From NCBI GenBank assembly GCA_031216915.1, contig CM062294.1:390095217-390159216 (forward strand): a stretch of 64,000 bases of DNA, written 5' to 3'. The stretch is from Pictodentalium vernedei (Eukaryota; Mollusca; Scaphopoda; Dentaliida; Dentaliidae). Every line of letters starts with the position of its first letter. Positions within the stretch are counted from its first letter, which is position 1. Made by a program: the position numbers and the translations under genes. Of the stretch, positions 21,587 through 34,646 are shown piece by piece. Under the pieces are notes generated by a model. That model worked only from the letters and a program-made list of their open reading frames with translations, did no database searches and was not told the DNA's origin.

Positions 21587-22728
21587 GTGATTAACCAGTG
21601 TTGGCATTCGCATCTGACATTGGCTGCTACTAAGCCATCGGTTGACCATTGGTAGAAGTGTTTGAACATCGGTTTGTGCCGATGGTTACATGGAACACCA
21701 CGGGATCAAAATTGTTCACATTTACATTTGATTCATGACTTAATACAAGCAGTAACAAGCTTAGTAAGTTGCCATAATGATTGGCAGTAGTGTTGAAACG
21801 ATTTGTCGATTATTCAACATTATAATATCCCACTGCCAGAACAAGGTACACTGACAGCACCCTACTAGTACTGTGAATTGCTGTTTCATCATCTGATATC
21901 ACTGTCAGTTTATTTGTAAACAATCTAGTTGACCAATTCTTCTTTAATGTTAATCACTGTCAGCACAAAGTGGACAATAACAAATGAACATAAAATACAC
22001 TCATCAGCCGATTGTTTTCACAGTCGAAGTTATAACTTCAATCTGTTGTGCATGTTACTTATTTACGTAAACAATCTAAAAATAGTGTATGGCCATTTTG
22101 TGCATGGACTTTTGGGATTGGTTATCATTTGTGAAACATATTTTTCCATTCAGGATTTTCCGGCACTAGATGCGTGAATACGAATCTACGAAATTGAGTG
22201 AATTGCAGTGTTAGAAGCTATTTGAAAACACAGTCAATGAATGCATGTTCCACACCACAACAAAAGCAATCTGAATTACAGTGTACAAAACGGGACCTAC
22301 TTTTGTTTTGACCTGTATATCCACATGGGTTTGAAATCAAAAATTAGAATATAAATCAGTAATTAAATCAAGTAAATAAATATGTTATTTAATTGCCCTT
22401 TGATATATTTTACTCAATTTCATCTTGAAACTAAATTTAAATGGAGGTAGAATTTAAAATAGTATGAGCGTAAGTCGCCTATTTTCGCACTGATCAAAGA
22501 CGCTGCACTGTTAACATGGGTCCGCCGACATCGTATTTTTATTTTGATACACAGTGACTCGCTCTTGAGGTCAACAAACATATCATCCTGACTGTACTGT
22601 AAAATTAACCCTATTCTATGTGTTCTTGAATCTACTGCTCTTTTTGGTTGTGACTTCTGACATCGGCGATTGTGCACTCAACTAATTGGCAAGCAGATGA
22701 CAGTTGCAAATCCTTATCAGTTAATCAC
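21587..22728. mobile_element. Tc1/mariner-like non-autonomous element, copy R (intact, 1142 bp)
   Basis: GTGATTAACC at 21587-21596 and AGTTAATCAC at 22719-22728, flanked by TA (21585-21586, 22729-22730). Inverted relative to copy L and collinear with all three of its pieces. No open frame longer than about 85 codons; no transposase. Serves as the empty-site reference for E1 and E2. Confidence 0.8.
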
Positions 22729-22730
22729 TA

Positions 22731-23594
22731 ACAGCAAGGCACACGTGATCGGACACTTCATTGAATACAACTTTCAAACACCAGCCCATCAACCATACAT
22801 TTAGATTGATTGATTTTACCTGTACAGAGAGTTTATGGAATAAATCACTGTTGACTGAATAAAAAATGCTGTGATATGCCAAAAAAATTATTCTGACCAT
22901 TACACAATCTTCAAGTTTACACATATCTTTGTCCTCAATACTTGGAATACAGAAAATCCTGTTAACCATTTACACAACATAATGAAACAAGTGCAACACC
23001 ACCTTGGGATGGTCAAGTCCATCAAGGGCAGTAACTCTACTCTCAATGAAATACTTGGACATGGCTGGTTTACAGTCCCCTTCATGATATCATCACTCAA
23101 AATCTGCATATTAAATTTCGAAAAAAATATTGAACTGCTTTCTTTCAAAGGTGATGAGAAAAAATAGTAATGTGATGACAAGGAAGTCTAAGTCCAGCAA
23201 TAACTTCACGATATGTTCACCAAAAAGCTATATATTAAGTTTGGGAAAACTATTTGGAACAGTTTCTCAAAAATGTAATGATAAGAAATGGGGAAGAATG
23301 GACAGACAGACAGAACCAAGCCTGGAAATAAGCAAATTGTTATCTGCAGAATGAGGTCACAGCAGGGTAGCATCACTAAATTTGCCCTCTGCGAACCTCA
23401 AGGGGGGGGGGGGGGGGGGGGGTCTAGCACAATATGTGGGATAGAATCAGCAAATTCACCCTCTGGGGACCTCCATCAGCCAATGACAGATTGCTTATTT
23501 CCAGGCTTGGGTCACAGAACCCATTCCTGTATCCCCTCCCATAATTTTTCAGCATTGAAAATTTCTCATACTGCAGTTGCATATTCAACCAATT
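22731..23594. other. Unassigned repeat-like sequence
   Basis: Contains a 98-codon open frame (22871-23167) without recognisable motif, an ACAGACAGACAG stretch (23303) and a segment at 23345-23510 ('gcatcactaaatttgccctctg', 'agcaaattcaccctctgggg') that recurs at 38220-38370. A poly-G run of about 22 lies at 23401-23422. Confidence 0.35.
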
Positions 23595-23636
23595 GTATCT
23601 TGTTTGACAGAGCTCAAATAGTGTCAAACAATATAT
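23595..23636. repeat. TTTGACAG palindrome
   Basis: TATCTTGTTTGACAGAGCTC followed by a shortened complement. Confidence 0.55.
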
Positions 23637-23727
23637 AGTTGGTTAAATTGTTAGTCCTAGAAGTTTTGCATAGTGTCATTGAAGATTTTCAGTGACAAGG
23701 AGGTGCCTGAGAAACAAGTTTTCTTGT

Positions 23728-25359
23728 TAGCTCACCGAAGGGAGCTCAACTTATCACTTGCCGTCCGTCATCAGGTGTCCGTCGTCGTGAACATTTTTCA
23801 AACGACTTCTCCTCTGAAACCACTGGTCCAATTTTCACAAAACTTCATGTGGATGTTCATTACTATATGGCAATTCATGTTTGTTCAAATGAAATGGCCA
23901 CGTCCCTTGGGGGCTCTGTATGGGGCATAACTCTGATAACACCGTATGAATTATAGAAAAATTATTAAAAAATCTTCTTCTCCAGAACCAGTGGGCAGAA
24001 TCTTTTGATACTTGGTATGCAGCATCTTGGTATGGGTCTGATTCAGGTTTGTTCAAATCGGCCCCCTGGATTCATATTTGGGCTCACTATAGAAGCCCAA
24101 ATTTGAACTTAGTGCATTTCAGGCAAATTTCTTAAAAAATCTTCTTCTCCAGATCCAGCAGGCCGAATCTTTTCATATTTGGTATGCAACATTGTAGGGT
24201 GGATCTGATTCAAGTTTGTTAAAATCAGCCGTGTGGATTCACATTTGGGCTCAGTATAGAAGCCCAAATTCGAACTTAGTGCATTTCAGGCAAATTTCTT
24301 AAAAAATCTTCTTCTCCAGATCCAGCAGGCAGAATCTTTTGATATTTGGTATGCAACATTGTGGGGTGGATCTGATTCAAGTTTGTTCAAATCGGCCCCC
24401 TGGATTCATATTTGGACTCAGTATAGAAGCCCAAATTCGAACTCCGTGCATTTCATGCAAATTTCTTAAAAAATCTTCTTCTCAAGATCCAGCAGGCAGA
24501 ATCTTTTGATATTTGGTATGCAACATTGTGGGGTGGATCTGATTCAGGTTGTTCAAATCAGCCCCCTGGATTCATATTTGGGCTCAATAGATGAGCCCAA
24601 ATTTGAACTTAGTGCATTTCAGGCAAATTTCTTTAAAAATCTTCTTCTCAGGATCCAGCAGGCAGAATCTTTTGATATTTGGTATGCAGCATTCTTCGGG
24701 GGGTGAGATTCAAGTGTGCCCAAGCCAAGTCCCTGGGTTCATATTTGGGCTCATTGTGGTAGCCCAAATTATAACTTAGTTCAAAATGAGGAATTTTCTT
24801 TAAAAATCTTCTTTTTCAGATCCAGCAGTCAGAATGTTTTGATATTTGGTATGCAGCATCCTTAGGGGGGAGAGATTCAAGTTTGTTCAAGCCATGTCCC
24901 CAGGTCCATATTTGGGCTCACTGTGGGAGCTTGAATTGTAACTTAGTTCGAAATGAGGAATTTTCTTAAAAAGTCTTCTTCTTCAGATCCAGCAGTCGGA
25001 ATGTTTTGATATGTGGTGTGTAGCATCCTTAGGGGGGTGAGATTCAAGTTTGTTCAAGCCAAGTCCCTGGGTCCATATTTGGGCTCCCTGTGGGAGCCCA
25101 AATTGTAACTTAGTCAATATGAGGAATTTTTCTTCTTCTTCAGATTCAGCAGTTGGAATTTTTTGATATTTGGCATGCAGCATCCTTAGGGGGTGAGATT
25201 CAAGTTTGTTCAAGCCAAGTCCCTGGGTTCATATTTGGGTTCACTGTGGGAGCCCGAATGATAACTTAGTTAAAAATGAGGAATTTTCTTTAAAAATCTT
25301 CTTCTTCAGATCCAGCAGATGAATGCTTTTGATATTTGGAATGCAGCATCCTTAGAGGT

Positions 25360-25393
<34 letters not shown>

Positions 25394-25575
25394 GGTAAGG
25401 GGGTAAGATTCAAGTTTGTTCAAGCCATGTCCCTAGTTCCATAAAATTTGTCTCTCATGACTTCCTTCCTTTGTAGTGTTGATGAACCATGTCTAACTGA
25501 ATGTGACCCCAAATACTTCTTTGAACCACTTTGGCCGGTGAGCGATTAAGGCTCCTTGGGGCCTCTTGTTTAATA
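23728..25575 (-). mobile_element. Minisatellite-bearing element, about 167-bp unit, reverse copy
   Basis: About nine units anchored by 'cttcttctccagatccagcag' roughly every 167 bases (23972 to 25297). Left end GTTAGCTCACCGAAG with CCGTCCGTCATC; right end 'ggccggtgagcg' and 'ggggcctcttgttt'. This is the reverse orientation of the element at 26386-28318 and relates to that at 40229-42625. The poly-G run at 25359-25392 interrupts a unit. Confidence 0.7.
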
Positions 25576-25721
25576 GCCCAACATCAGTGACGTAATGTGG
25601 CTCTTACTGACAGTTCTAAAAGGTAATATCATTGACATGGTTGGTGTAACTGTCTCTTATTAGAAAGATTCACCCAAAATAATGGAAAGTATGTCTAAAC
25701 AACGGCAGTTCAAACCATTTT

Positions 25722-26385
25722 AGCTCAACTTGACATCAAGTAGGAGCTATTGGGATGTGTTACGATCCGTCATCTGGCCGTACGTCTATCTGTACATCCA
25801 TCCATTTATCCATATGTCCCTCTGTTCATACACAATTCCTTTAGCACACCTTACTTTTCATACATGGCCTTTGGGTAATGTCAAGATGGGTGCTATCAAA
25901 TCTTTTCCAATTTTGTTGAAAAACATGGCCACTGGTGGGCATCTTGGATTTGGCACATAGATTGTCAACAATTCCATTAACACACCCTACAGGCCACACC
26001 TCTCTCCCAATCTTTTTCAAATTCTATATGTAGGTTTAATGTAATGTCTGGATGGGAGCTATCAAATTTTTCTGCATTTCATTGAAAAACATGGTCGTCT
26101 GCAGCCATCTTTGATATGGTATATAAATTGTCAACAATTCCATTAGTATACCCTACAGGCTGCATCCTTCACCTGATCTTTTTTAGATTTCATATGTAGG
26201 TTCAGTGTTATGTCTAGATGGGAGCTATCAAATTTTTCTGAATTTCAATGAAAACATGGCCATCCGTGGCCATCTTGGATTTGGCATAAATTGGCAACAA
26301 TTCTATTATCACATCCTACAGGAAACACATCTTACCCGATCTTTTTCATTGATAGATGATACATGTACATAAGGGTGTTAACTGA
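25722..26385 (+). mobile_element. Minisatellite-bearing element, about 160-bp unit, 3'-truncated
   Basis: Starts TAGCTCAACTTGACATCAAG and holds repeats with 'caacaattccatta' near 25967, 26130 and 26290. It stops where the next element begins. A longer relative starts at 28749. Confidence 0.6.
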
Positions 26386-28318
26386 AACAAGAGGCCCCAC
26401 GGGGCCGCTCATCTTGTACAGAACACAATTTAAACAGAGTCCAAGAATGAGTCTACATTAAGCAAGCCATCTCCATAGGCTACACTGTCAATCCTTGAGT
26501 CCCTCAGGAGTGACAAAAATAATCTAGGCATCATGCCTTTTCTTCAGTTGATCATAAGTAAAATGTAGAGCCCCCCTATGAAGCCCCTTGATACAACCTA
26601 TGTGGATTAATCTTAGTACCTCTAGAGGGTACTGAATACAAAATTTTTAATTCTTCAGCAAAATGGCCAATTCCGGCTCCCATAGAGAGCCCAAATATTA
26701 ACCCAGGCTCTTGATTTGATCACAGTTAAATCTGACTTCCCTAGAGATGTTGTGTACCGAATATGAAAGCATTCTGACCGTTGGATCTGAAGAAGAGAAA
26801 TTGTAAAGAAATTTCTTCGAATTGCACTAAGTTCAAATTTGGGCTACCATAGCAAGCCCAAATATTGACCTATGGATCCGATTTGAACAAACTTGAATCT
26901 GACTCCCCCTAGAGATGTTGTATACCAAATGTGAAAGCATTCTGACAAGTGAATCTGAAGAAGATTTTTGAAGAAATTCCCTCATATTGTACTAAGTTAA
27001 ATTTCATGTTCCCATATGGAGCCCAAATATTAACCTAGGCACTCGAATTGAACAACCTGGAATCTGACCCCCCTAGAGATGTTGTATACCAAATATAAAA
27101 GCATTCCGACTGGTGGATCTGAAGAAGAAGATTTTTAAAGAAATTTTCTCATATTGCACTAAGTAAAAATTTGGGCTACCATAGTGAGCCCAAATATATA
27201 CCTAGGGATCTGATTTGAACAAACTTGAATCTGACCCCCATAGAGATGTTGCATACCAAATATCAAAGCATTCTGACTGATGGATCTGAAGAAGAAGATT
27301 TTTTTAAATTACACTCCATATTGAACAAAGATAAAATTTGGGCTTCCATAGGAAGCCCAAATATTAACCTAGGGACTTGGTTTGAACAATCTAGAATCTG
27401 ACCCTCATAACAATGATGTATACCAAATATTAAAAGATTCTGACTGGTGGTTCTGAAGAAGATTTTTAAAGAATATTCCCCATATTACCCTATGTTAAAA
27501 CTTCGGGCTCCTGTAGAGAGCCCAAATATGAACCAATGAGCTTTATTTCAACAAACTTTTATCTGACCCCCCCTATGAATGCTGTATACCAAATATCAAA
27601 AGATTCTGATGATTGGTTCTGGAGAAAAGATTTTTTAAAATTTTTGCAAATATGCTGACTCAGCATTTTTTCGATGCCCATTACAGAACACCCTAACATA
27701 ACCGATGGCAATTTTTTTTTACCATTCAATTCTACTGGTCATAAGGATACTTCATACCAAATAAAAGCTCTCTGTTCCGTGGGGTTTGGGAAATATGGGC
27801 GTTTGAAAATATTTCTATTTTTAGCTCCCAGGGTTCCCATGGGAATGCGGGAATTTTTTTTTTCGCATGGGTCCAGTACTTATGACCCAATACTACCACA
27901 AACCAAATTTGGTTCATACCGGACCATCGGTTCAGAAAATAGAAATTTTGGGCGGGGCCAAAAATCTTACCCCTCCTATTACAAAACAAATATTACTTCA
28001 CGAACTTCGTTTGAACAAACTTGATTCTACACCTCATATGGAAGCTCCATAGCAAATATCAAGTCATTGTACACACTGGTTCTTGAGAAGAAGATTTTTA
28101 AAATATTTTGGAGCATTTTCCCCCACTCCCTCCCTATGGGGCTGGGCATGCTGAGTTGAACAAAAATGAAATGCCCCTTTGGGACCATCACTCACACAAA
28201 CTTTCACTTGAATTGGCCCATTGGCTTTGGAGGAGAAGACCAAAACATGGTGTTGACGGACGACGGACGGCAAGCGATGAGATTAGCTCAGCTTGACTTT
28301 GTCAAGATGAGCTAACAA
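26386..28318 (+). mobile_element. Minisatellite-bearing element, about 168-bp unit, forward copy
   Basis: Begins ACAAGAGGCCCCACGGGGCC then GCTCATCTTG; ends CAAGATGAGCTAACAAG after a GACGGACGACGGACGG run. Units anchored by 'gatctgaagaagaa' every 165-170 bases from about 26785. Complementary to 23728-25575, so the two form a large imperfect inverted pair. Confidence 0.7.
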
Positions 28319-28748
28319 GTTAAAGTACCAAAATATTTTCCTTTTAACTAAAAATAAGGTTATTTCCTTTCAAAGCAAAGCCTTGAAACCCTTCTGGAAA
28401 TGATCTCACAAACACTCATTCCGCTAAGCATCATAAACTATGATATGAAAGCACTTTTTTCCAAAATGTAAAAACTGATTTATGGATGTAGCGCTGCATA
28501 GATTTGGACAGACTGTAAGATATGGGATTAAAAAATCTGCAGGTATAAAATTATTCCAAATTCAGCACAGAACCAGTTAATACCTCAGTTTCATGTCGAT
28601 ATATGCCATATAAAAGATTTTATTTTATACACTTGATCAGTTATTTTAATTTATGTTACTAGGGTACCACAAAATTATGTAAGATAGATTAACTAATGCC
28701 ATAATTTAATGTGTGTGGTTGAGAATTACCCAAGTGAGAATTTGTTTT
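28319..28748. other. Unassigned AT-rich sequence
   Basis: No repeat unit, palindrome or coding signal recognised. Confidence 0.3.
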
Positions 28749-29700
28749 TAGCTCAACTTGACATCAAGGATGAGCAATTGGGATGGGTTGCAATCCATTG
28801 TACATCCATACCTCTCTCCATCCACAATTCCTTTAGCACACTCTACAGGCTGTATCTCTTGCCCGATCAGTTTCAAATATACATGGCTTTGGTGTAATGT
28901 CTAGATGGGAGCTATCAAATTTTTCTGAATTTTGTTGAAAATCATAGTCCCCGCCAGCAATCTTAGATTTGGCATATAAATTGTCAACAATTCCATTAGC
29001 ACACCCTACAGGCCACACCTCTCACCCGATCTTTTTCAAATTTTAAATGTATCTTTGGTGTGATGTCTAAATGAGAGCTGGGAAATTTTTCTGAATTTCG
29101 TTGGAAAACTTGGCCACCAGGATCCATCGTATATTTGGCATAAAAATTCTGAACAATTCCATTAGCACATCCTACAGGCCGCATCCCTCACCCTATTTTT
29201 TTCAGATTTCATAACTAGCTTTGGTTTGATCTCAAGATAGTGGCTATCAATTTTTTTCTAATTTTTTTTTGAAAAACGTGGCTACCAGCATCCATCATGG
29301 ATTTGACATATAAATTGTCAACAATTCCTTTAGCACACACATCCTATGGGATGTATCTCTCACTCAAACTTCTTCAACTCTCATGTTGTTTTAGGTTGAT
29401 GTCCAGATGGGAACTATCATGGATTTTTTTATTTCGATAAAAAACATGGCCTCAAGCAGCCATGTTAGATTTTGCTTTTAAATTGTCAACAATTCCTATA
29501 GCACATCATACAGGTCACATTTCTCATCCAATATTTTCTAATGTCGTATGATTCTGATGACCTCTACAACCAGTTTAAAATTTTATTGAAAATATGGCCA
29601 CCACAGGCCATCTTGGATTTTGAATTTAGAAGATCACATTTCATTTAGCACATTCTACAGGTCACTTTTTATATCAACATTTTTTTCACATTTCATATGT
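28749..29700 (+). mobile_element. Minisatellite-bearing element, about 160-bp unit
   Basis: Starts TAGCTCAACTTGACATCAAG; repeats with 'tcaacaattcc.tta' near 28828, 28987, 29152, 29316 and 29488. Relative of 25722-26385. A CATGCATGCA-rich microsatellite follows at 29713-29742. Confidence 0.6.
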
Positions 29701-30396
29701 GGCTTCACACAGGCATGCATGCATACACACATGCATGCACGCACAGTACTACCATAAGTGATGATTAATGAATGTTCTACATAACTCTCCAATGTTGCTG
29801 CATTATTGCATAGAATGTTTTGTCAATGCTGTACAGCGAAACATAACCTTTTCGCTATGCCTTGTTTAAACTAGATGGTGTCACTTGTGTGCAAAGCACA
29901 CTATAGTGTATCCCCGCATTTGCATCCTTGACTTTGTATGAATGCTTGATACAAAGATGAAATGTATTATATGACACACTAAAATCATATTGAGTGGCAC
30001 AGGTGACACAGCTTTGTGAACACCAACATTTGAGCATGGTTTTAGCGTTACGAATTACATACATGTACACTGGGAGCCTTTCGCCAGAAACGGTCTAAGA
30101 AAACAAGAAAGTGGCAATGGTGGCACAGCCACATGGCACCCCAAAAATCTGAAACCTTCGTGCACATCTACAGACCCTACTGCAACATTTGAGCATAGTT
30201 TTAGCATTTCAAATTACATTCTCTGGGAGCTTTTCGCCGGAAATGATCTAAGAAAACATGAAAGAAAAACGGTGGCACCGCCACGTGGCATCTGAAAAAT
30301 CTGAAACCTTTGTACGCATCTACAGACCTTACTGCAACATTTGAGCATGTGTTTAGCATTTCCAATTACATACCCTAGGAGCCTTTCGCCGGAAAC

Positions 30397-32521
30397 GGTC
30401 TAAGAAAACACAAAAGTGGCAACGGTGACACAGCCACGTAGCACCCAAACAACCCAAAACCTTCCTGTGCATTTACAGACTCTACTGCAACATCTCAGGA
30501 TGGTTTTAGCGTTTCGAATTACATACTCTTGGAGCCTTTCGCCGGAAACGGTCTAAGAAAACACGAAAGTGGCAATGGTGGCACAGCCACGTGGCACCTG
30601 AAAAATCCGAAATCTTTGTGCACATCTACAGACCCTACTGCAACATTTGAGCATGGTTTTACCATTTCGAAATACATACTGTAGGAGCCTTTCGCCGGAA
30701 ATGGTCTAAGAGAACATGGAAGAGGCAACGGTGGCACAGCCACGTGGCACCCCCAAAATCCCTAACCTTTGTGTGCATCTACAGACCCTACTGCAACATT
30801 TGAGCATGGTTTTAGAATTTCGAATTACATACCCTAGGAGCCTTTTGCCGGAAACGGTCTAAGAAAACGTGAAAGTGGCAACAGCACAGCCACTAGGCAG
30901 CTGAAAAATCTGAAACCTTCGTGCACATCTACAGACCCCACTGAAACATTTGAGCATGGTTTTAGCGTTTCGAATTACATACCCTAGGAGCCTTTCACCA
31001 GAAAGGGTCTCAGAAAACACGAAAGTGGCAACGGTGGCACAGCTGAAAAATCTTAAACCTTCGTGCGCATCTACAGACCCCACTGCAACATTTGAGCATG
31101 GTTTTAGCATTTCGAATTACATACACCAGGAGCCTTTTGCTGGAAACGTCTAAGAAAACACGAAAGTGGCAACAGTGGTACAGCCACATGGCACCCAAAA
31201 AATCCGAACCTTCCTGCAATCCACAGACCCTACTGCAACATCTGAGCATGCTTTTAGCATTTCGAATTACATACTCTAGGAGCCTTTCGTCAGAAACGGT
31301 CTAAGAAAACATGAAAGTGGCAACAGTGGCACAGCCATGTGGCACCTGAAAAATCCGAAACCTTCGTGCGCATCTACAGACCCTACTGCAACATTTGAGC
31401 ATGGATTTAGCATTTCAAATTACATACCCTAGGAGCCTTTCCCTGGAAACGGTCTAAGAAAACACGAAAGTGGCAACGGTGGCACAGCCACGTGGCAGCT
31501 GAAAAATCCAAAACCTTCGTGCGCATCTACAGACCCCACTGCAACATTTGAGCATGGTTTTAGCATTTCGAATTACATACCCTAGGAGCCTTTCAGCGGA
31601 AACGGTCTCAGAAAACACAAAAGTGGCAATGGTGGCACAGCCACGTGGCACCTGAAAAATCCGAAACCTTCGTGTGCTTCTACAGACCCCACTGCAACAT
31701 TTGAGCATGGTTTTAGCGTTTCGAATTACATACCCTGGGAGCCTTTCGCCAGAAACGATCTAAGAAAACATAAAAGTGGCAACGGTGGCACAGCCACGTG
31801 GCACCTGAAAAATCCAAAACATTCGTGCGCATCTACAGACTCTACTGCAACATTTGAGCATGGTTTTAGCATTTCGAATTACATACCCTAGGAGCCTTTC
31901 GCCACAAACGGTCTAAGAAAACACAAAAGTGGCAACGGTGGCACAGCCATGTGGCACCTTAAAAGTCTGAAACCTTCGTGCACATCTACAGACCCTACTG
32001 CAACATTTGAGCATGGTTTTAGTGTTTCGAATTACATACCCTAGGAGCCTTTCACCGGAAACGGTCTAAGAAAACACGAAAGTGGCAACGGTGGCACAGC
32101 CACGTGGCAGCTGAAAAATCCAAAACCTTTGTGTGCATCTACAGACCCCACTGCAACATTTGAGCATGGTTTTAGCGTTTCGAATTACATACCCTAGGAG
32201 CCTTTCAGTGGAAACGGTCTCAGAAAACACAAAAGTGGCAAGGGTGGCACAGGCACGTGGCACCTGAAAAATCCGAAACCTTCGTGTGCTTCTACAGACC
32301 CCACTGCAACATTTGAGCATGGTTTTAGCGTTTCGAATTACATACCCTAGGAGCCTTTCGCCGGAAACGATCTAAGAAAACATAAAAGTGGCAACGGTGG
32401 TACAGCCATGTGGCACCTGAAAAATCCGAAACATTTGTCCGCATCTACAGACCCTACTGCAACATTTGAGCATGGTTTTAGCATTTCGAATTACATACCC
32501 TAGGAGCCTTTCGCCACAAAC
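30397..32521. repeat. 2125-bp higher-order satellite block, copy A
   Basis: Identical to 32522-34646 except for one base I noticed (T at about 32134, C in copy B). Includes distinctive variant units (for example 'gacacagccacgtagcaccc'), so this is a multi-unit duplication rather than a periodicity effect. Confidence 0.85.
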
Positions 32522-34646
32522 GGTCTAAGAAAACACAAAAGTGGCAACGGTGACACAGCCACGTAGCACCCAAACAACCCAAAACCTTCCTGTGCATTTA
32601 CAGACTCTACTGCAACATCTCAGGATGGTTTTAGCGTTTCGAATTACATACTCTTGGAGCCTTTCGCCGGAAACGGTCTAAGAAAACACGAAAGTGGCAA
32701 TGGTGGCACAGCCACGTGGCACCTGAAAAATCCGAAATCTTTGTGCACATCTACAGACCCTACTGCAACATTTGAGCATGGTTTTACCATTTCGAAATAC
32801 ATACTGTAGGAGCCTTTCGCCGGAAATGGTCTAAGAGAACATGGAAGAGGCAACGGTGGCACAGCCACGTGGCACCCCCAAAATCCCTAACCTTTGTGTG
32901 CATCTACAGACCCTACTGCAACATTTGAGCATGGTTTTAGAATTTCGAATTACATACCCTAGGAGCCTTTTGCCGGAAACGGTCTAAGAAAACGTGAAAG
33001 TGGCAACAGCACAGCCACTAGGCAGCTGAAAAATCTGAAACCTTCGTGCACATCTACAGACCCCACTGAAACATTTGAGCATGGTTTTAGCGTTTCGAAT
33101 TACATACCCTAGGAGCCTTTCACCAGAAAGGGTCTCAGAAAACACGAAAGTGGCAACGGTGGCACAGCTGAAAAATCTTAAACCTTCGTGCGCATCTACA
33201 GACCCCACTGCAACATTTGAGCATGGTTTTAGCATTTCGAATTACATACACCAGGAGCCTTTTGCTGGAAACGTCTAAGAAAACACGAAAGTGGCAACAG
33301 TGGTACAGCCACATGGCACCCAAAAAATCCGAACCTTCCTGCAATCCACAGACCCTACTGCAACATCTGAGCATGCTTTTAGCATTTCGAATTACATACT
33401 CTAGGAGCCTTTCGTCAGAAACGGTCTAAGAAAACATGAAAGTGGCAACAGTGGCACAGCCATGTGGCACCTGAAAAATCCGAAACCTTCGTGCGCATCT
33501 ACAGACCCTACTGCAACATTTGAGCATGGATTTAGCATTTCAAATTACATACCCTAGGAGCCTTTCCCTGGAAACGGTCTAAGAAAACACGAAAGTGGCA
33601 ACGGTGGCACAGCCACGTGGCAGCTGAAAAATCCAAAACCTTCGTGCGCATCTACAGACCCCACTGCAACATTTGAGCATGGTTTTAGCATTTCGAATTA
33701 CATACCCTAGGAGCCTTTCAGCGGAAACGGTCTCAGAAAACACAAAAGTGGCAATGGTGGCACAGCCACGTGGCACCTGAAAAATCCGAAACCTTCGTGT
33801 GCTTCTACAGACCCCACTGCAACATTTGAGCATGGTTTTAGCGTTTCGAATTACATACCCTGGGAGCCTTTCGCCAGAAACGATCTAAGAAAACATAAAA
33901 GTGGCAACGGTGGCACAGCCACGTGGCACCTGAAAAATCCAAAACATTCGTGCGCATCTACAGACTCTACTGCAACATTTGAGCATGGTTTTAGCATTTC
34001 GAATTACATACCCTAGGAGCCTTTCGCCACAAACGGTCTAAGAAAACACAAAAGTGGCAACGGTGGCACAGCCATGTGGCACCTTAAAAGTCTGAAACCT
34101 TCGTGCACATCTACAGACCCTACTGCAACATTTGAGCATGGTTTTAGTGTTTCGAATTACATACCCTAGGAGCCTTTCACCGGAAACGGTCTAAGAAAAC
34201 ACGAAAGTGGCAACGGTGGCACAGCCACGTGGCAGCTGAAAAATCCAAAACCTTTGTGCGCATCTACAGACCCCACTGCAACATTTGAGCATGGTTTTAG
34301 CGTTTCGAATTACATACCCTAGGAGCCTTTCAGTGGAAACGGTCTCAGAAAACACAAAAGTGGCAAGGGTGGCACAGGCACGTGGCACCTGAAAAATCCG
34401 AAACCTTCGTGTGCTTCTACAGACCCCACTGCAACATTTGAGCATGGTTTTAGCGTTTCGAATTACATACCCTAGGAGCCTTTCGCCGGAAACGATCTAA
34501 GAAAACATAAAAGTGGCAACGGTGGTACAGCCATGTGGCACCTGAAAAATCCGAAACATTTGTCCGCATCTACAGACCCTACTGCAACATTTGAGCATGG
34601 TTTTAGCATTTCGAATTACATACCCTAGGAGCCTTTCGCCACAAAC
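32522..34646. repeat. 2125-bp higher-order satellite block, copy B
   Basis: Directly abuts copy A. About 14 units. The very high identity indicates a recent unequal exchange, or an assembly duplication. Confidence 0.85.

Noticed and set aside
3965..22728. One large DNA transposon with 1.1-kb terminal inverted repeats
   Set aside because: Each arm has its own inverted ends and its own TA duplication, so two independent insertions in opposite orientation fit better.
22871..23167. 98-codon plus-strand frame
   Set aside because: No known motif; lies in dispersed-repeat-like sequence with an ACAGACAG microsatellite downstream.
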